Assembly (NCBI RefSeq): GCF_900094625.1
Contig: NZ_FMAJ01000001.1
Location: forward strand, 788,294 to 852,293
Direction of reading: 5' to 3'
DNA: 64,000 bases
Source: Rhizobium aethiopicum
GTDB lineage: Bacteria > Pseudomonadota > Alphaproteobacteria > Rhizobiales > Rhizobiaceae
Of this stretch, positions 25,782 through 35,438 are shown in pieces. The notes below the pieces were generated by a model. The model was not told the origin of the DNA. It saw only the letters and a list, made by a program, of their open reading frames with translations, and ran no database searches. The position numbers and the translations under genes are program-made. Numbering within the stretch: the stretch's first letter is position 1; each line of letters starts with the position of its first letter.

Positions 25782-25795
25782 CGCGCTTTTGCGCG
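25782..25795 (-). terminator. Hairpin downstream of tRNA-Leu
   Basis: CGCGC and GCGCG arms around a four-base A/T loop lie 24 bp beyond the tRNA 3' end, followed on the minus strand by TTATTG. A likely but weak tRNA terminator. Confidence 0.4.
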
Positions 25796-25818
25796 CAATA
25801 TACATCAAAACAGCATCA

Positions 25819-25904
25819 TGGTGCGGGCGACGGGGATCGAACCCGTATAGCCTAAGGCCGAGGGATTTTAAGTCCCTTGCGTCTACCAGTTTCGCCACGC
25901 CCGC
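25819..25904 (-). tRNA. tRNA-Leu (UAA anticodon)
   Basis: The minus strand folds as a class II tRNA. The acceptor arms GCGGGCG and CGCCCGC pair over 7 bp, the anticodon loop is CTTAAAA with anticodon TAA in an AGGGA/TCCCT stem, a long variable arm is present, and GGGTTCGATCCCC forms the T arm. The discriminator is A and CCA is encoded (25819-25821). Confidence 0.97.
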
Positions 25905-26156
25905 TTGCGGCGTTTTCAATATCTCGCGTCATTGACTATGGGAAGAGCCGCGGGGCGTAAAAAATTATAGCGGCTCTACCGGCGGCGCCACGGAATGAAT
26001 GAGCAGGCATTTCAGCGCGAAAGTGACGCATCGGCCGGTGCTAAAGAGCATGATATCGTCCGGCAACCGCTCACACTTTTTGGCGCCACGGGCGAGTGTT
26101 TGCAAAGCGGCCTGAGGGCGCTACCTATTGACCAGCCTCACATCACGGAACATCCC

Positions 26157-26933
26157 ATGAGCCATGACATCGTCGTCACCGCCGCCATGCTCGCCATCGG
26201 CGACGAACTGCTTTCTGGCCGCACCAAGGATAAGAATATCGGCCACCTCGCCGATCTGCTCACCTTGTCCGGTATCGATCTCAAGGAAGTGCGCATCGTC
26301 GCTGACGACGAGGAGGCGATCGTCGAGGCGCTGAATGCGCTTCGCGCCCGATATGATTACGTCTTCACCTCGGGCGGCATCGGGCCGACGCATGACGACA
26401 TCACTGCCGATGCGATCGCCAAGGCTTTCGGCCTACCCTGCGAACATGACGAAACGGCAATGACGCTGCTGGCCGATATGTACAGACGCCGCGAGATGGA
26501 GTTCACCGAGGCGCGCCAGCGCATGGCGCGCATGCCGCGGGGTGCCGTCCATATCCCCAATCCGGTGTCGACCGCGCCGGGCTTCATCATCGGCAACGTC
26601 TATGTCATGGCCGGCGTGCCGCAGGTCTTTCAGGCGATGGTCGACAATGTGCTGCCGACACTTCGGACCGGCACGCCGGTGCTCTCGCTCGCTATCGCCT
26701 GCCCTTACGGCGAAGGTGATATCGGCACGCCGCTTGCCGCGATCCAGAAAGCGCATCCGGACACCAGCATCGGTTCCTACCCGCGTTATATCGGCCAGAA
26801 ATTCTCGACCGAGATCGTCGTGCGCGGCCGCTCGCAGGCGGCGATCGATGCGGCCGGCGCCGAGGTCCATGCGATGATCGACGCCATCCGCCGGAACAGG
26901 GAGATCGCAGAAAACCATTCCGCCGAGGCTTGA
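26157..26933 (+). CDS. Molybdopterin-binding CinA-like protein
   Basis: A 258-residue protein of the MoCF/MoaB-like fold, matching the N-terminal domain of competence/damage-inducible protein CinA. It has AAMLAIGDELLSGRTKDKN, then TSGGIGPTHDDITADAIAKA (the molybdopterin-binding loop), and NPVSTAPGFIIGN. The C-terminal CinA deamidase domain is absent, so it is the short stand-alone form common in alphaproteobacteria. The frame opens at 25995; I use the ATG at 26157 where similarity begins. Confidence 0.87.
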   Translation: MSHDIVVTAAMLAIGDELLSGRTKDKNIGHLADLLTLSGIDLKEVRIVADDEEAIVEALNALRARYDYVFTSGGIGPTHDDITADAIAKAFGLPCEHDETAMTLLADMYRRREMEFTEARQRMARMPRGAVHIPNPVSTAPGFIIGNVYVMAGVPQVFQAMVDNVLPTLRTGTPVLSLAIACPYGEGDIGTPLAAIQKAHPDTSIGSYPRYIGQKFSTEIVVRGRSQAAIDAAGAEVHAMIDAIRRNREIAENHSAEA

Positions 26934-27021
26934 GGGGCCGGCCTTGATCCCGTCAAGGAACGGGAGAGCGGTCCGGTGCATTCCTTTCCCGCGCACCCAT
27001 TTCAGCGCAAGGAGAATTGAT

Positions 27022-27858
27022 ATGTCTTACAAAACCATTCTCGCCATTCTCGATACAGCGGACAATAGCGCCGCCGTTGCCGATTTCGCCTTTGCCATTG
27101 CCGCAGAAAGCGGTGCTCACGTGATCGGCCTGCATGCCGAAACCATATCGGCCGTGCCGCTGGTGGCGCCGATGGAAATTCCCGATCCCGTCGCGGTGCA
27201 GGCGCTGCAGGATATGGCGCATGGCGAAACGGTCGCCGTCGAGCGCGTCTTTCGCGCCAAAGCGCAAGCCGCCGGAGCCTCCTCCGAATGGCGCAGCTTC
27301 ACCACATCAACCGGCTACGGTTCCGCACCGCTGATCGAAAGCGCGCGCAGCGCCGATCTTCTGATCGCCTCTCAGGCCGACCCGGCCAACGCCTCCGACA
27401 GCCTTGTCGATGTCGACAGCTTTCTCTTCGAAACCGGCCGTCCGGTGCTGATGATACCCTATATCATCCGTCAGCCCAAACCGATCAGACGCGTGCTGAT
27501 CGCCTGGAACGGCTCGAAGGAGGCGGCGCGCGCGGCTTTCGACGCGTTGCCCTTCCTGAAGACGGCCGAGGCGGTGGAGATCTTTTCGGTCGATCCGGTC
27601 GAGACGACGCTGCCGCTGACATCGGGCGCGGAAATTGCCGCCGCCCTTGCCCGCCACGGCGTGAAGACCACGCTTTCGACGGCCCATAGCGTGGACAAGA
27701 GCGCCTCGCACGTCATCGAGAACCGGCTCTCCGACAGCAGCATCGATCTTCTCGTCATGGGCGCTTACACGCATTCCTGGCTTTGGCAGATGATCTTCGG
27801 CGGCACGACAAAGACTTTGCTGCAATCAATGACGGCGCTGACGCTGTTATCGCGATGA
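27022..27858 (+). CDS. Universal stress protein (two-domain)
   Basis: A 278-residue tandem Usp protein. The first domain starts KTILAILDTADNS and the second starts RRVLIAWNGSKEA near residue 156. The C-terminal portion ends LVMGAYTHSWLWQMIFGGTT, matching the G-x2-G-x9-G(S/T) ATP-binding motif region of UspA. AAGGAG is 7 bp upstream of the ATG. It probably binds nucleotides and responds to stress or starvation; its exact role is unknown. Confidence 0.9.
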   Translation: MSYKTILAILDTADNSAAVADFAFAIAAESGAHVIGLHAETISAVPLVAPMEIPDPVAVQALQDMAHGETVAVERVFRAKAQAAGASSEWRSFTTSTGYGSAPLIESARSADLLIASQADPANASDSLVDVDSFLFETGRPVLMIPYIIRQPKPIRRVLIAWNGSKEAARAAFDALPFLKTAEAVEIFSVDPVETTLPLTSGAEIAAALARHGVKTTLSTAHSVDKSASHVIENRLSDSSIDLLVMGAYTHSWLWQMIFGGTTKTLLQSMTALTLLSR

Positions 27859-28055
27859 CCCTCTTGTCGCAATTACCGGCACTCTTGCGTTTTGCCGGCA
27901 AATCCCGCTAATTGCAGCGACCGATGAGGGCTTCCAGCCTCGGCCGATCTCGCGCAGTTGCCGTTGCGCGATTTTCCGCTTGCCGATCGCCGCGCCAAGC
28001 CCGTCCGGTCGCCCGCAAACGGCGTGTCGTCTCTATCATCCCGCGGAGCAGCCCG

Positions 28056-28550
28056 ATGTCCCTTCCCGATAAAGCCTTTCCCGTTTCCTGGGATCAGTTC
28101 CACCGCGACGCACGCGCGCTCGCCTGGCGGCTTGCCGGCCTTGAGCAGACGTTCAAGGCGATCGTCTGCATCACCCGCGGCGGCCTTGTGCCGGCCGCGA
28201 TCATCTCGCGCGAACTGAACATCCGCCTGATCGAGACCGTGTGCATCGCCTCCTACCATGACTATGTGAACCAGGGCGACATGGTGCTGCTCAAGGGAAT
28301 TGCGCCCGAGCTTGCCGAAAACGGCGGCGAAGGCGTGCTCGTCGTCGACGATCTGACGGATACCGGCAAGACCGCCGCTCAGGTGCGCACCATGCTGCCG
28401 AAGGCGCATTTCGCCTGCGTCTATGCCAAGCCGAAGGGCGTGCCGACCGTCGACACTTTCATCACCGAGGTCAGCCAGGACACCTGGATCTATTTCCCCT
28501 GGGACATGGGCTTCACCTATCAGGAACCGATCGCCAAGGGCGCGCGTTAA
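28056..28550 (+). CDS. gpt: Xanthine phosphoribosyltransferase
   Basis: A 164-residue purine salvage enzyme converting xanthine/guanine and PRPP to nucleotides. The PRPP motif is [14 protein letters not shown] near residue 95. The N-terminal pattern [16 protein letters not shown] and the C-terminal [10 protein letters not shown] are typical of Gpt/XPRT. The length matches the family (about 152-165). The frame opens at 27912, but the ATG at 28056 begins the conserved [12 protein letters not shown]. Confidence 0.93.
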   Translation: MSLPDKAFPVSWDQFHRDARALAWRLAGLEQTFKAIVCITRGGLVPAAIISRELNIRLIETVCIASYHDYVNQGDMVLLKGIAPELAENGGEGVLVVDDLTDTGKTAAQVRTMLPKAHFACVYAKPKGVPTVDTFITEVSQDTWIYFPWDMGFTYQEPIAKGAR

Positions 28551-28564
28551 CCGCCGCCATCCAG

Positions 28565-28589
28565 AGTGCGCCGGACTTGTCGGCGCACT
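28565..28589 (+). terminator. Hairpin downstream of gpt
   Basis: AGTGCGCCG at 28565-28573 pairs perfectly with CGGCGCACT at 28581-28589 around a 7-base loop, 15 bp after the gpt stop. No T-run follows. Confidence 0.5.
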
Positions 28590-29175
28590 TCGACAGCGCT
28601 CGCTTCCTCAGCGAATCGGCATGCGCATTTGCGCCGGAAATGCCATCACAAGATTTGCCGCAGGACGCTTTTTTGCCGCTGCGGCATTTTCCTCAGCAGG
28701 CGACGCCTGCAAGTCCTTGTATTTTCAGCACTCCCCGGCTTTCCCCAATCTCCACAGGCGCATCCACAAGATGTTGTGGTTACCATTCAATTAAAAACCA
28801 GCCCTTGACGGAATCAGCTGTTTCAAACTTTACTGTTCGTGATGTTGCGGCGGCGACAGGACCGGAGGTAACGAGCCCGGTTCCCTTTGAAAAACAAGAC
28901 GCAGATTGAGGGCGTTGTGCCGGAACCGGTTCAGGCCCGAGGGAATCTTTGCGCGGTTTTCAGCCTCCAAAAAAAGTGACATCGGGACTGGCGATAATAA
29001 GCTGTTAATACTATATTTAGTGTTTGCAGCCACCATCACCACAATATACAGGAAAGCCATCTCCGGATGACACCCCCTGTCACGATACGGAAACGAAACT
29101 GGCTGCACGACCACAATGTGCCGCCGGATAGCAATTCTGCGCCCCGGGGACGGGCGCCAACGCGAGGTCAAGACT
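28590..29175 (+). promoter_or_regulatory. Long nrdJ upstream region
   Basis: No credible gene is seen in this roughly 600-bp stretch. It contains a possible housekeeping promoter (CTTGAC near 28803, then ACTTTA after 17 bp) and, nearer nrdJ, an A-rich tract, two NrdR boxes and a CTATAT -10-like element inside the first box. A structured leader is possible but I could not assign a known riboswitch. Confidence 0.5.
29008..29054 (+). promoter_or_regulatory. Tandem NrdR boxes upstream of nrdJ
   Basis: Box 1 is ATACTATATTTAGTGT (29008-29023), one base off the consensus acaCTATATwTAGtgt. Box 2 is CCACAATATACAGGAA (29039-29054), with the central core conserved. The centres are 31 bp apart, three helical turns, as usual for NrdR. 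Box 1 overlaps a CTATAT -10-like element. Repression of ribonucleotide reductase by NrdR-ATP/dATP is established for the family. Confidence 0.8.
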
Positions 29176-32100
29176 ATGCGCATCGAACGTCGTTTCACGA
29201 AGGCCGGCCAAGGCGCCTATGCGGATATCGAATTCCGCAAGGCGACGAGCGAGATCAAGAACCCGGACGGGTCGATCGTCTTCCGCCTCGAGAATATCGA
29301 CGTTCCCGCGCAGTTCTCGCAGGTCGCCACCGACGTTCTGGCGCAGAAATATTTCCGCAAGGCCGGCGTCCCCACCCGTCTGAAGAAGGTCGAGGAAAAC
29401 GATGTTCCTTCCTTCCTGTGGCGCTCCGTTCCCGATGATGCCGCGCTGAAGACCCTGCCGAAGGAGGAGCAGACCGGCTCCGAAATCGATGCGCGCCAGG
29501 TCTTCGACCGCCTTGCCGGCACCTGGACCTATTGGGGCTGGAAGGGCGGCTATTTCTCTTCGGAAGAAGACGCAGCCGCCTTCAAGGATGAACTTGCCTA
29601 TATGCTCGCCACCCAGCGCGTTGCCCCGAACTCGCCGCAGTGGTTCAACACCGGCCTGCACTGGGCCTATGGCATCGACGGTCCCGGCCAGGGCCATTTC
29701 TACGTCGATCCCTTCACCGGCAAGCTGACCAAGTCCAAGTCGGCCTACGAACATCCGCAGCCGCATGCCTGCTTCATCCAGTCGGTCGAAGACGACCTCG
29801 TCAATGAAGGCGGCATCATGGACCTTTGGGTGCGTGAGGCCCGCCTCTTCAAATACGGCTCCGGCACCGGCTCCAACTTCTCGATGCTCCGCGGCGAAGG
29901 CGAAAAGCTTTCCGGCGGCGGCCGCTCCTCCGGCCTGATGAGCTTCCTGAAGATCGGCGACCGCGCCGCCGGCGCCATCAAATCGGGCGGCACGACGCGC
30001 CGCGCCGCCAAGATGGTCGTCGTCGACATCGACCATCCGGATATCGAGGAATACATCAACTGGAAGGTCAAGGAAGAGCAGAAGGTTGCCGCTCTCGTCA
30101 CCGGCTCGAAGATCGTCGCCAGGCACCTGAAGGCGATCATGAAAGCCTGCTTCAATTGCGAAGGCGACAACGGGGATTGCTTCGACCCGGCCAAGAACCC
30201 TGCCCTGAAGCGCGAGATCCGCGCCGCCAAGAAGGACCAGGTTCCGGAGAACTATGTCCAGCGCGTCATCCAGTTCGCCCGCCAGGGCTACAAGGATCTT
30301 GAATTCAAGACCTACGACACGGACTGGGATTCGGAAGCCTACCTCACGGTCTCGGGCCAGAACTCCAACAACTCCGTCTCGATCAAGGACGACTTCCTTC
30401 GCGCTGTCGAGAATGACGGCGAATGGAAGCTGACCGCCCGCAAGGACGGCAAGGTCATGAAGACGCTGAAGGCGCGCGACCTCTGGGAAACGATTTCCTA
30501 TGCCGCCTGGGCTTCGGCCGATCCGGGCATCCACTTCAACACGACGATGAACGACTGGCACACTTCGCCGGCCGGCGGCCCGATCCGCGGCTCGAACCCG
30601 TGCTCGGAATATATGTTCCTCGATGACACGGCCTGCAACCTCGCTTCGCTGAACCTCCTGCAGTTCAAGGACAAGGCCACCAAGCGCATCAATATCGGCG
30701 ATTATGAACATGCGGTTCGCCTGTGGACCGTCGTGCTCGAAATCTCGGTCATGATGGCGCAGTTCCCATCGAAGCGCATTGCCGAACTCTCCTACGAATA
30801 CCGCACGCTCGGCCTCGGCTACGCCAATATCGGCGGTCTCCTGATGTCGTCGGGCATTCCCTACGACTCCACAGAGGCCCGCGCCATCGCCGGTTCGCTG
30901 ACCGCGATCATGACCGGCATCTGCTATGCGACCTCGGCTGAAATCGCCGGCGAACTCGGCCCGTTCCCGAACTTCGCGCCGAACCGCGAGAGCATGCTCA
31001 GGGTCATCCGCAACCATCGCCGCGCCGCCTATGGCGAAACTTCCGGCTATGAGGCGCTGTCGATCGATCCGGTCGCGCTGATCCATTCGGAAAACCCCGA
31101 CCAGGATCTCGCCGCCCATGCCAAATCCGCTTGGGACAAGGCGCTCGAGCTCGGCGAAAAGCATGGCTACCGCAATGCCCAGGTCTCGGTCATCGCCCCG
31201 ACCGGCACGATCGGCCTCGTCATGGATTGCGACACGACGGGCATCGAGCCCGACTTCGCCCTCGTCAAGTTCAAGAAGCTCGCCGGCGGCGGCTACTTCA
31301 AGATCATCAACCGCGCCGTGCCGGAAGCCCTGCGCACGCTCGGCTATTCCGAAAGCCAGATCGCCGAGATCGAGGCCTATGCCGTCGGCCACGGCAACCT
31401 GAACCAGGCGCCGGCGATCAACCCGTCGACGCTGAAGGCCAAGGGCCTGACCGACGAGAAGGTGGAAGCCGTCAATGCTGCGCTGAAGAGCGCCTTCGAC
31501 ATCAAGTTCGTCTTCAACCAGTGGACGCTCGGCGCCGACTTCCTGAAGGAGACGCTGAAGGTTTCCGACGAGCAGCTCGCCGACATGAGCTTCAACCTGC
31601 TCGACCATATGGGCTTCTCGAAGAAGGACATCGAAGCCGCCAACATCCATGTCTGCGGTGCGATGACGCTGGAAGGCGCGCCGTTCCTCAAGGCCGAACA
31701 CCTGCCCGTCTTCGATTGCGCCAACCCCTGCGGCAAGATCGGCAAGCGCTACCTCTCTGTGGAAAGCCATATCCGCATGATGGCGGCCGCCCAGCCCTTC
31801 ATCTCGGGCGCGATTTCCAAGACGATCAACATGCCGAACGAGGCGACCGTCGAGGATTGCAAGAACGCCTATATGCTGTCCTGGAAGCTCGGACTGAAGG
31901 CGAACGCCCTCTACCGTGACGGTTCGAAGCTGTCGCAGCCGCTCAACGCCTCGCTGATCGAGGACGAGGACGACGAGGACGCGCTGGAGGAACTGCTGCA
32001 GGCGCCGGTCGCCGCCCAGGCTGTCACCGTCACCGAGAAGATCATCGAGCGGGTGATCGAGCGGGTTTCGCGTGAACGCGAAAAGCTGCCGAACCGCCGC

Positions 32101-32988
32101 CAGGGCTATACCCAGAAGGCTGCCGTCGGCGGACATAAGGTCTATCTCAGAACCGGCGAATTCGGCGACGGCCGCCTCGGCGAAATCTTCATCGACATGC
32201 ACAAGGAGGGTGCAGCCTTCCGCGCGATGATGAATAACTTCGCCATCGCCATCTCGCTCGGCCTGCAATATGGCGTGCCGCTCGAGGAATATGTCGAGGC
32301 CTTCACCTTCACCAAGTTCGAGCCGGCCGGCATGGTCATCGGCAATGACGCGATCAAGAACGCCACGTCGATCCTGGACTACGTCTTCCGCGAACTGGCC
32401 GTCTCCTATCTCGGCCGCCATGACCTCGCGCATGTCGACACGTCGGATTTCTCGAACACCGCGCTCGGCAAGGGCATCCAGGAAGGCAAGACCAACCTGC
32501 TCTCCACCGGCTGGACCCGCGGCTACAAACCGACCCTGGTCTCCGGCACCGGCGGCGAACGCCAGGCGGGCGAACCGAAGGGTGCCGCCACCGCAGCCCC
32601 TGCCCGCGCCGCTTCCACCGGCACGGTAACCGCCTTTGCAGGTGCCGCTGCCCGCAAGCTGGAACCGACGGTTGCCATCTCCACCTCTGAAATCGTCGCC
32701 TTCAAGCGCGATTACGAGGAGCGCGCCAAGGAATTGGCGGAAGAGATTGCCGAAGAGGTCCTCGAGGAAATCGCCAGCGACGCAACCGCCCTCTTCTCCG
32801 ACAAGGCGGAAGCAGACGCGGCAACGGCCAAGACGGAAGCCAAGAAGGTGGAAGCCGAACGCCGCCAGCGCTCGATCATGCAGGGGTACACGGGCAACAT
32901 GTGCTCGGAGTGCCAGAACTTCACGATGGTTCGGAACGGCACTTGCGAGAAGTGCGACACGTGCGGTGCGACGAGCGGGTGCAGCTGA
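29176..32988 (+). CDS. nrdJ: Vitamin B12-dependent (class II) ribonucleotide reductase
   Basis: A 1270-residue adenosylcobalamin-dependent reductase making dNTPs with or without oxygen. Landmarks include [57 protein letters not shown] (active-site region), [21 protein letters not shown] and a long Ala/Glu-rich linker. The C-terminal zinc-like cluster is MCSECQ then CEKCDTCG, thought to carry redox-active cysteines. I start at the ATG at 29176 ([11 protein letters not shown]), 60 bp inside the open frame. Two NrdR boxes lie upstream. It is probably the main reductase of this organism. Confidence 0.96.
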   Translation: MRIERRFTKAGQGAYADIEFRKATSEIKNPDGSIVFRLENIDVPAQFSQVATDVLAQKYFRKAGVPTRLKKVEENDVPSFLWRSVPDDAALKTLPKEEQTGSEIDARQVFDRLAGTWTYWGWKGGYFSSEEDAAAFKDELAYMLATQRVAPNSPQWFNTGLHWAYGIDGPGQGHFYVDPFTGKLTKSKSAYEHPQPHACFIQSVEDDLVNEGGIMDLWVREARLFKYGSGTGSNFSMLRGEGEKLSGGGRSSGLMSFLKIGDRAAGAIKSGGTTRRAAKMVVVDIDHPDIEEYINWKVKEEQKVAALVTGSKIVARHLKAIMKACFNCEGDNGDCFDPAKNPALKREIRAAKKDQVPENYVQRVIQFARQGYKDLEFKTYDTDWDSEAYLTVSGQNSNNSVSIKDDFLRAVENDGEWKLTARKDGKVMKTLKARDLWETISYAAWASADPGIHFNTTMNDWHTSPAGGPIRGSNPCSEYMFLDDTACNLASLNLLQFKDKATKRINIGDYEHAVRLWTVVLEISVMMAQFPSKRIAELSYEYRTLGLGYANIGGLLMSSGIPYDSTEARAIAGSLTAIMTGICYATSAEIAGELGPFPNFAPNRESMLRVIRNHRRAAYGETSGYEALSIDPVALIHSENPDQDLAAHAKSAWDKALELGEKHGYRNAQVSVIAPTGTIGLVMDCDTTGIEPDFALVKFKKLAGGGYFKIINRAVPEALRTLGYSESQIAEIEAYAVGHGNLNQAPAINPSTLKAKGLTDEKVEAVNAALKSAFDIKFVFNQWTLGADFLKETLKVSDEQLADMSFNLLDHMGFSKKDIEAANIHVCGAMTLEGAPFLKAEHLPVFDCANPCGKIGKRYLSVESHIRMMAAAQPFISGAISKTINMPNEATVEDCKNAYMLSWKLGLKANALYRDGSKLSQPLNASLIEDEDDEDALEELLQAPVAAQAVTVTEKIIERVIERVSREREKLPNRRQGYTQKAAVGGHKVYLRTGEFGDGRLGEIFIDMHKEGAAFRAMMNNFAIAISLGLQYGVPLEEYVEAFTFTKFEPAGMVIGNDAIKNATSILDYVFRELAVSYLGRHDLAHVDTSDFSNTALGKGIQEGKTNLLSTGWTRGYKPTLVSGTGGERQAGEPKGAATAAPARAASTGTVTAFAGAAARKLEPTVAISTSEIVAFKRDYEERAKELAEEIAEEVLEEIASDATALFSDKAEADAATAKTEAKKVEAERRQRSIMQGYTGNMCSECQNFTMVRNGTCEKCDTCGATSGCS

Positions 32989-33130
32989 TTTTGAGAATAA
33001 ATTAGAGCAAAGCTGATGGGAAACCGACGCTAGCTCTGGTCCGCGAGGTTGAGCTTGATTTCGGCTTCGGACAAAACGGGTGCTCCGGGAGTCAACGTGA
33101 AACGAACCGACGACATCGGCCCGCGATAAA

Positions 33131-33667
33131 ATGACGCTGAACCCCATGCTGCCGAAACACCGCCTCATCCTTCTGCGCCACGCCAAGTCCGCCTGGCCTG
33201 ACGGTGTGGCCGACCGTGAACGGCCATTGGCGGGTCGCGGGCGCAAGGCAGCACCTGTTATCGGCACCTATATGGTGCGGGAGAAGCTGATCCCCGATCT
33301 CGCTCTCGTCTCGCCGGCCCGTCGGGCGCAGGAAACCTGGAAGCTCATCCGCAGGGCCCTTTCGAAAAAGGTCTCTGAACGTGAGGCGGCGGATATTTAC
33401 GAGGTGTCGGCTGAGCGCATCCTCGATGTGATCCGGGCCGTCGAACCTGGTATCCGCACGCTGCTCATCGTCGGCCACAATCCCGGCATGGAAAATGCGG
33501 CCTCGCTTATCATGGGGGACGGCGATGCCGATGCCGTGGGACGCATGCGGGAGAAGTTCCCGACGGCGGGACTCGCCGTCATCGACCTCGATCTCGACGG
33601 ATGGGACGAGATTGCGGCGGGCACCGGTTATCTCGAGCGGTTCGTAACCCCGCGATCATTGGGATAA
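33131..33667 (+). CDS. SixA-like histidine phosphatase
   Basis: A 178-residue phosphoglycerate-mutase-superfamily phosphatase. The catalytic motif LILLRHAKSAWPDG is near the N-terminus and the second His is in LLIVGHNPGMEN. SixA in E. coli dephosphorylates phosphohistidine; the closest alphaproteobacterial relatives are uncharacterised. It stands alone downstream of nrdJ after a 142-bp gap. Confidence 0.88.
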   Translation: MTLNPMLPKHRLILLRHAKSAWPDGVADRERPLAGRGRKAAPVIGTYMVREKLIPDLALVSPARRAQETWKLIRRALSKKVSEREAADIYEVSAERILDVIRAVEPGIRTLLIVGHNPGMENAASLIMGDGDADAVGRMREKFPTAGLAVIDLDLDGWDEIAAGTGYLERFVTPRSLG

Positions 33668-33942
33668 TAAGGCTACTTTCCGGTTCTAATTTGGTGAACA
33701 TGGTGCACGGTCCTGATTCTTTCCGCGTCGGTTCCGAATGGGCCGTTCACGGCAGAATGGTTCAACAAGGCCGAATTGGCCGGAGAACCCTTTCTCGTCG
33801 ACGATTGGCATCGGTCCTACAAGGTAATCCGTTGCGGGCATCTCTTCCCCTATATGGTGGATTGCCATCCGCGGGGCAGCCGCTTCCCTCACCCCGTCAG
33901 AGTACCGCCTTCGGGCTCTCCTGGCCGGTCCTCCGGCCGTTG
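33668..33942. other. Intergenic stretch with coding-like remnant
   Basis: Both strands hold short open frames. The plus-strand frame reading AEWFNKAELAGEPFLVDDWH and onward has GC-rich third positions but no good start. The antisense frame has a start (ATG near 33865) with weaker codon bias. Neither is recognised. This could be a degraded gene or unassigned DNA. Confidence 0.3.
33923..33938 (-). terminator. Hairpin after the patatin gene
   Basis: GGCCGG at 33923-33928 pairs with CCGGCC at 33933-33938 around a 4-base loop, 4 bp beyond the patatin stop. There is no T-run, so the call is weak. Confidence 0.4.
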
Positions 33943-35211
33943 TCAAAAGGGCAGAATGTCGAACAGGCGCTTGCTCAACCTGGCCGCCCAAGACGGCTTT
34001 ACCGTGCCGGCAATCAATGGCGGCCCGGACGATGGAGCCAAGGGCGATTGGTAGAACCGGTTGAGCATCGCATCGCAGACGTAGTGCCCCCAGTTCGTCA
34101 GATGCTCCGTCTCTCTCGCACCGAGGAAATGGAGGTAGGTTCCGACCTCCGGGGGCACGACTGATGCCGGCGGCAGGGTGTAAGAGGCATATGGCTTGAG
34201 TTCGGCGTCCTTGCTGTCGATCGACCAGTAGACGCCGCGCGTTCTTGAGCGCAGAGCCGATTTCGCGGAATCGTTTAGGCCAAGAGTCTCGGCTCGTTTT
34301 GCAGCCTTGAAGCCGCCGATCAGGTCTCGCCGCCTTAACGACCGCACCTGATTGTCCATCGTATCGACCACCCGCTTGAGCTGGGAGAGATAATTCCAGT
34401 ATCCGCGGGTGGAGGTCCGCCAAGGCGCGCCGGCGTCGCTGACGAACAGGCAGTCGCAGCGTTTCAGCGCCGGCTCGATGCCGTGATTGTCGTAAACGCC
34501 GCCGTCGCTCAATATTGCCTTTTCCGGAGCAACGGGATCGCCGACCGTGTCATCGAGCTTTTCCCTTTTCCAGGGAAATTGCGACAGATCCAATCGCAGC
34601 GGCGACAGCACCGGAGGGAATGCAGCCGAAGCGGCAACCGCGGTCGCGAGCGAAAGTGTCGGATGAAACGACAGGCCGATCCTGTAGTCGGCTATATAGC
34701 GGTTCGACATCCGGAAGAGCGAGCCGGTGCTGAGATTGCTGGCGCAAAATACGAACCAGGGCGAGCTCGGAAGATCTCTGAGGATTGGCGACCTTCCATC
34801 AAACAGATGTCGCTCGTAGAGTTTGGCGGTTTCCTCGGCCGCGCTCGAGAACGGATTGAACACCCCTTTCAGAAAGCTCGGCCCATCCGCAAATACCTGG
34901 CTGAAGGCCAGAATGCGATCTACGTATTCCGTCTTGAAGTTGACGGCGACCTCGTTCTGGAACACCAGCCGTGGCCACACATAGGCCAGCAGACCGGACG
35001 CAATGGATCCGCCCGAAACCGATGAAATCATATCGAGCTTTGCCAGAAGACCGGCCTCGTTGAGCCTGGCAAGCGATCCCGCATGGAAGAGCATGGCCCG
35101 ATAGCCGCCGCCGGAAAGGCAGAGGCCGAGCTTATAGCGCTCGGCAGGCCTCTCGGGATCGTCGGATCCCGTAGGTGCGGTGTCTGCCTGGAAATGCTCG
35201 TCCTCTGACAT
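33943..35211 (-). CDS. Patatin-like phospholipase
   Basis: A 422-residue predicted lipid acyl hydrolase. The oxyanion glycine-rich loop CLSGGGYRAMLFHAGSLARL is at residues 31-50. The nucleophile elbow ISSVSGGSIASG places the Ser at residue 66. The dyad Asp lies in LSDGGVYDNHGIEP. There is no signal peptide, so it is probably cytoplasmic or injected/secreted by another route. The segment ALKRCDCLFVSDAG also fits bacterial patatins. It is divergent from a secreted ClpP-fold gene. The substrate is unknown. Confidence 0.88.
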   Translation of the reverse strand: MSEDEHFQADTAPTGSDDPERPAERYKLGLCLSGGGYRAMLFHAGSLARLNEAGLLAKLDMISSVSGGSIASGLLAYVWPRLVFQNEVAVNFKTEYVDRILAFSQVFADGPSFLKGVFNPFSSAAEETAKLYERHLFDGRSPILRDLPSSPWFVFCASNLSTGSLFRMSNRYIADYRIGLSFHPTLSLATAVAASAAFPPVLSPLRLDLSQFPWKREKLDDTVGDPVAPEKAILSDGGVYDNHGIEPALKRCDCLFVSDAGAPWRTSTRGYWNYLSQLKRVVDTMDNQVRSLRRRDLIGGFKAAKRAETLGLNDSAKSALRSRTRGVYWSIDSKDAELKPYASYTLPPASVVPPEVGTYLHFLGARETEHLTNWGHYVCDAMLNRFYQSPLAPSSGPPLIAGTVKPSWAARLSKRLFDILPF

Positions 35212-35438
35212 TGATTTATCGTGTCACATTGAAAAGGATGGCGACAGCCGATCTATAACAGAAAAAACCGGTGCGAAGGTGTCGGAGCGGATTCGCGTAG
35301 AACTTGGCGGCCTGAACCCTTCTCTCCCCTCATCCGCCATTGCGCGGATTGACCGAAGCCCACCTCTCGCTGCCCTGATCGGGCTTGCAAAAGATTGATC
35401 ACGGTGTTGAATAGTCATCACAAACGTTGGGGGAATCG

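Noticed and set aside
33063..33115. 28-codon minus-strand ORF (MSSVRFTLTPGAPVLSEAEI...) between nrdJ and the SixA-like gene
   Set aside because: Too short, no ribosome-binding site and no recognisable similarity.
29080..33267. A 1395-codon open frame on the minus strand across nrdJ
   Set aside because: It is the mirror of nrdJ codon bias in GC-rich DNA. The plus-strand protein is a clear class II ribonucleotide reductase and the antisense product has no recognisable domain.
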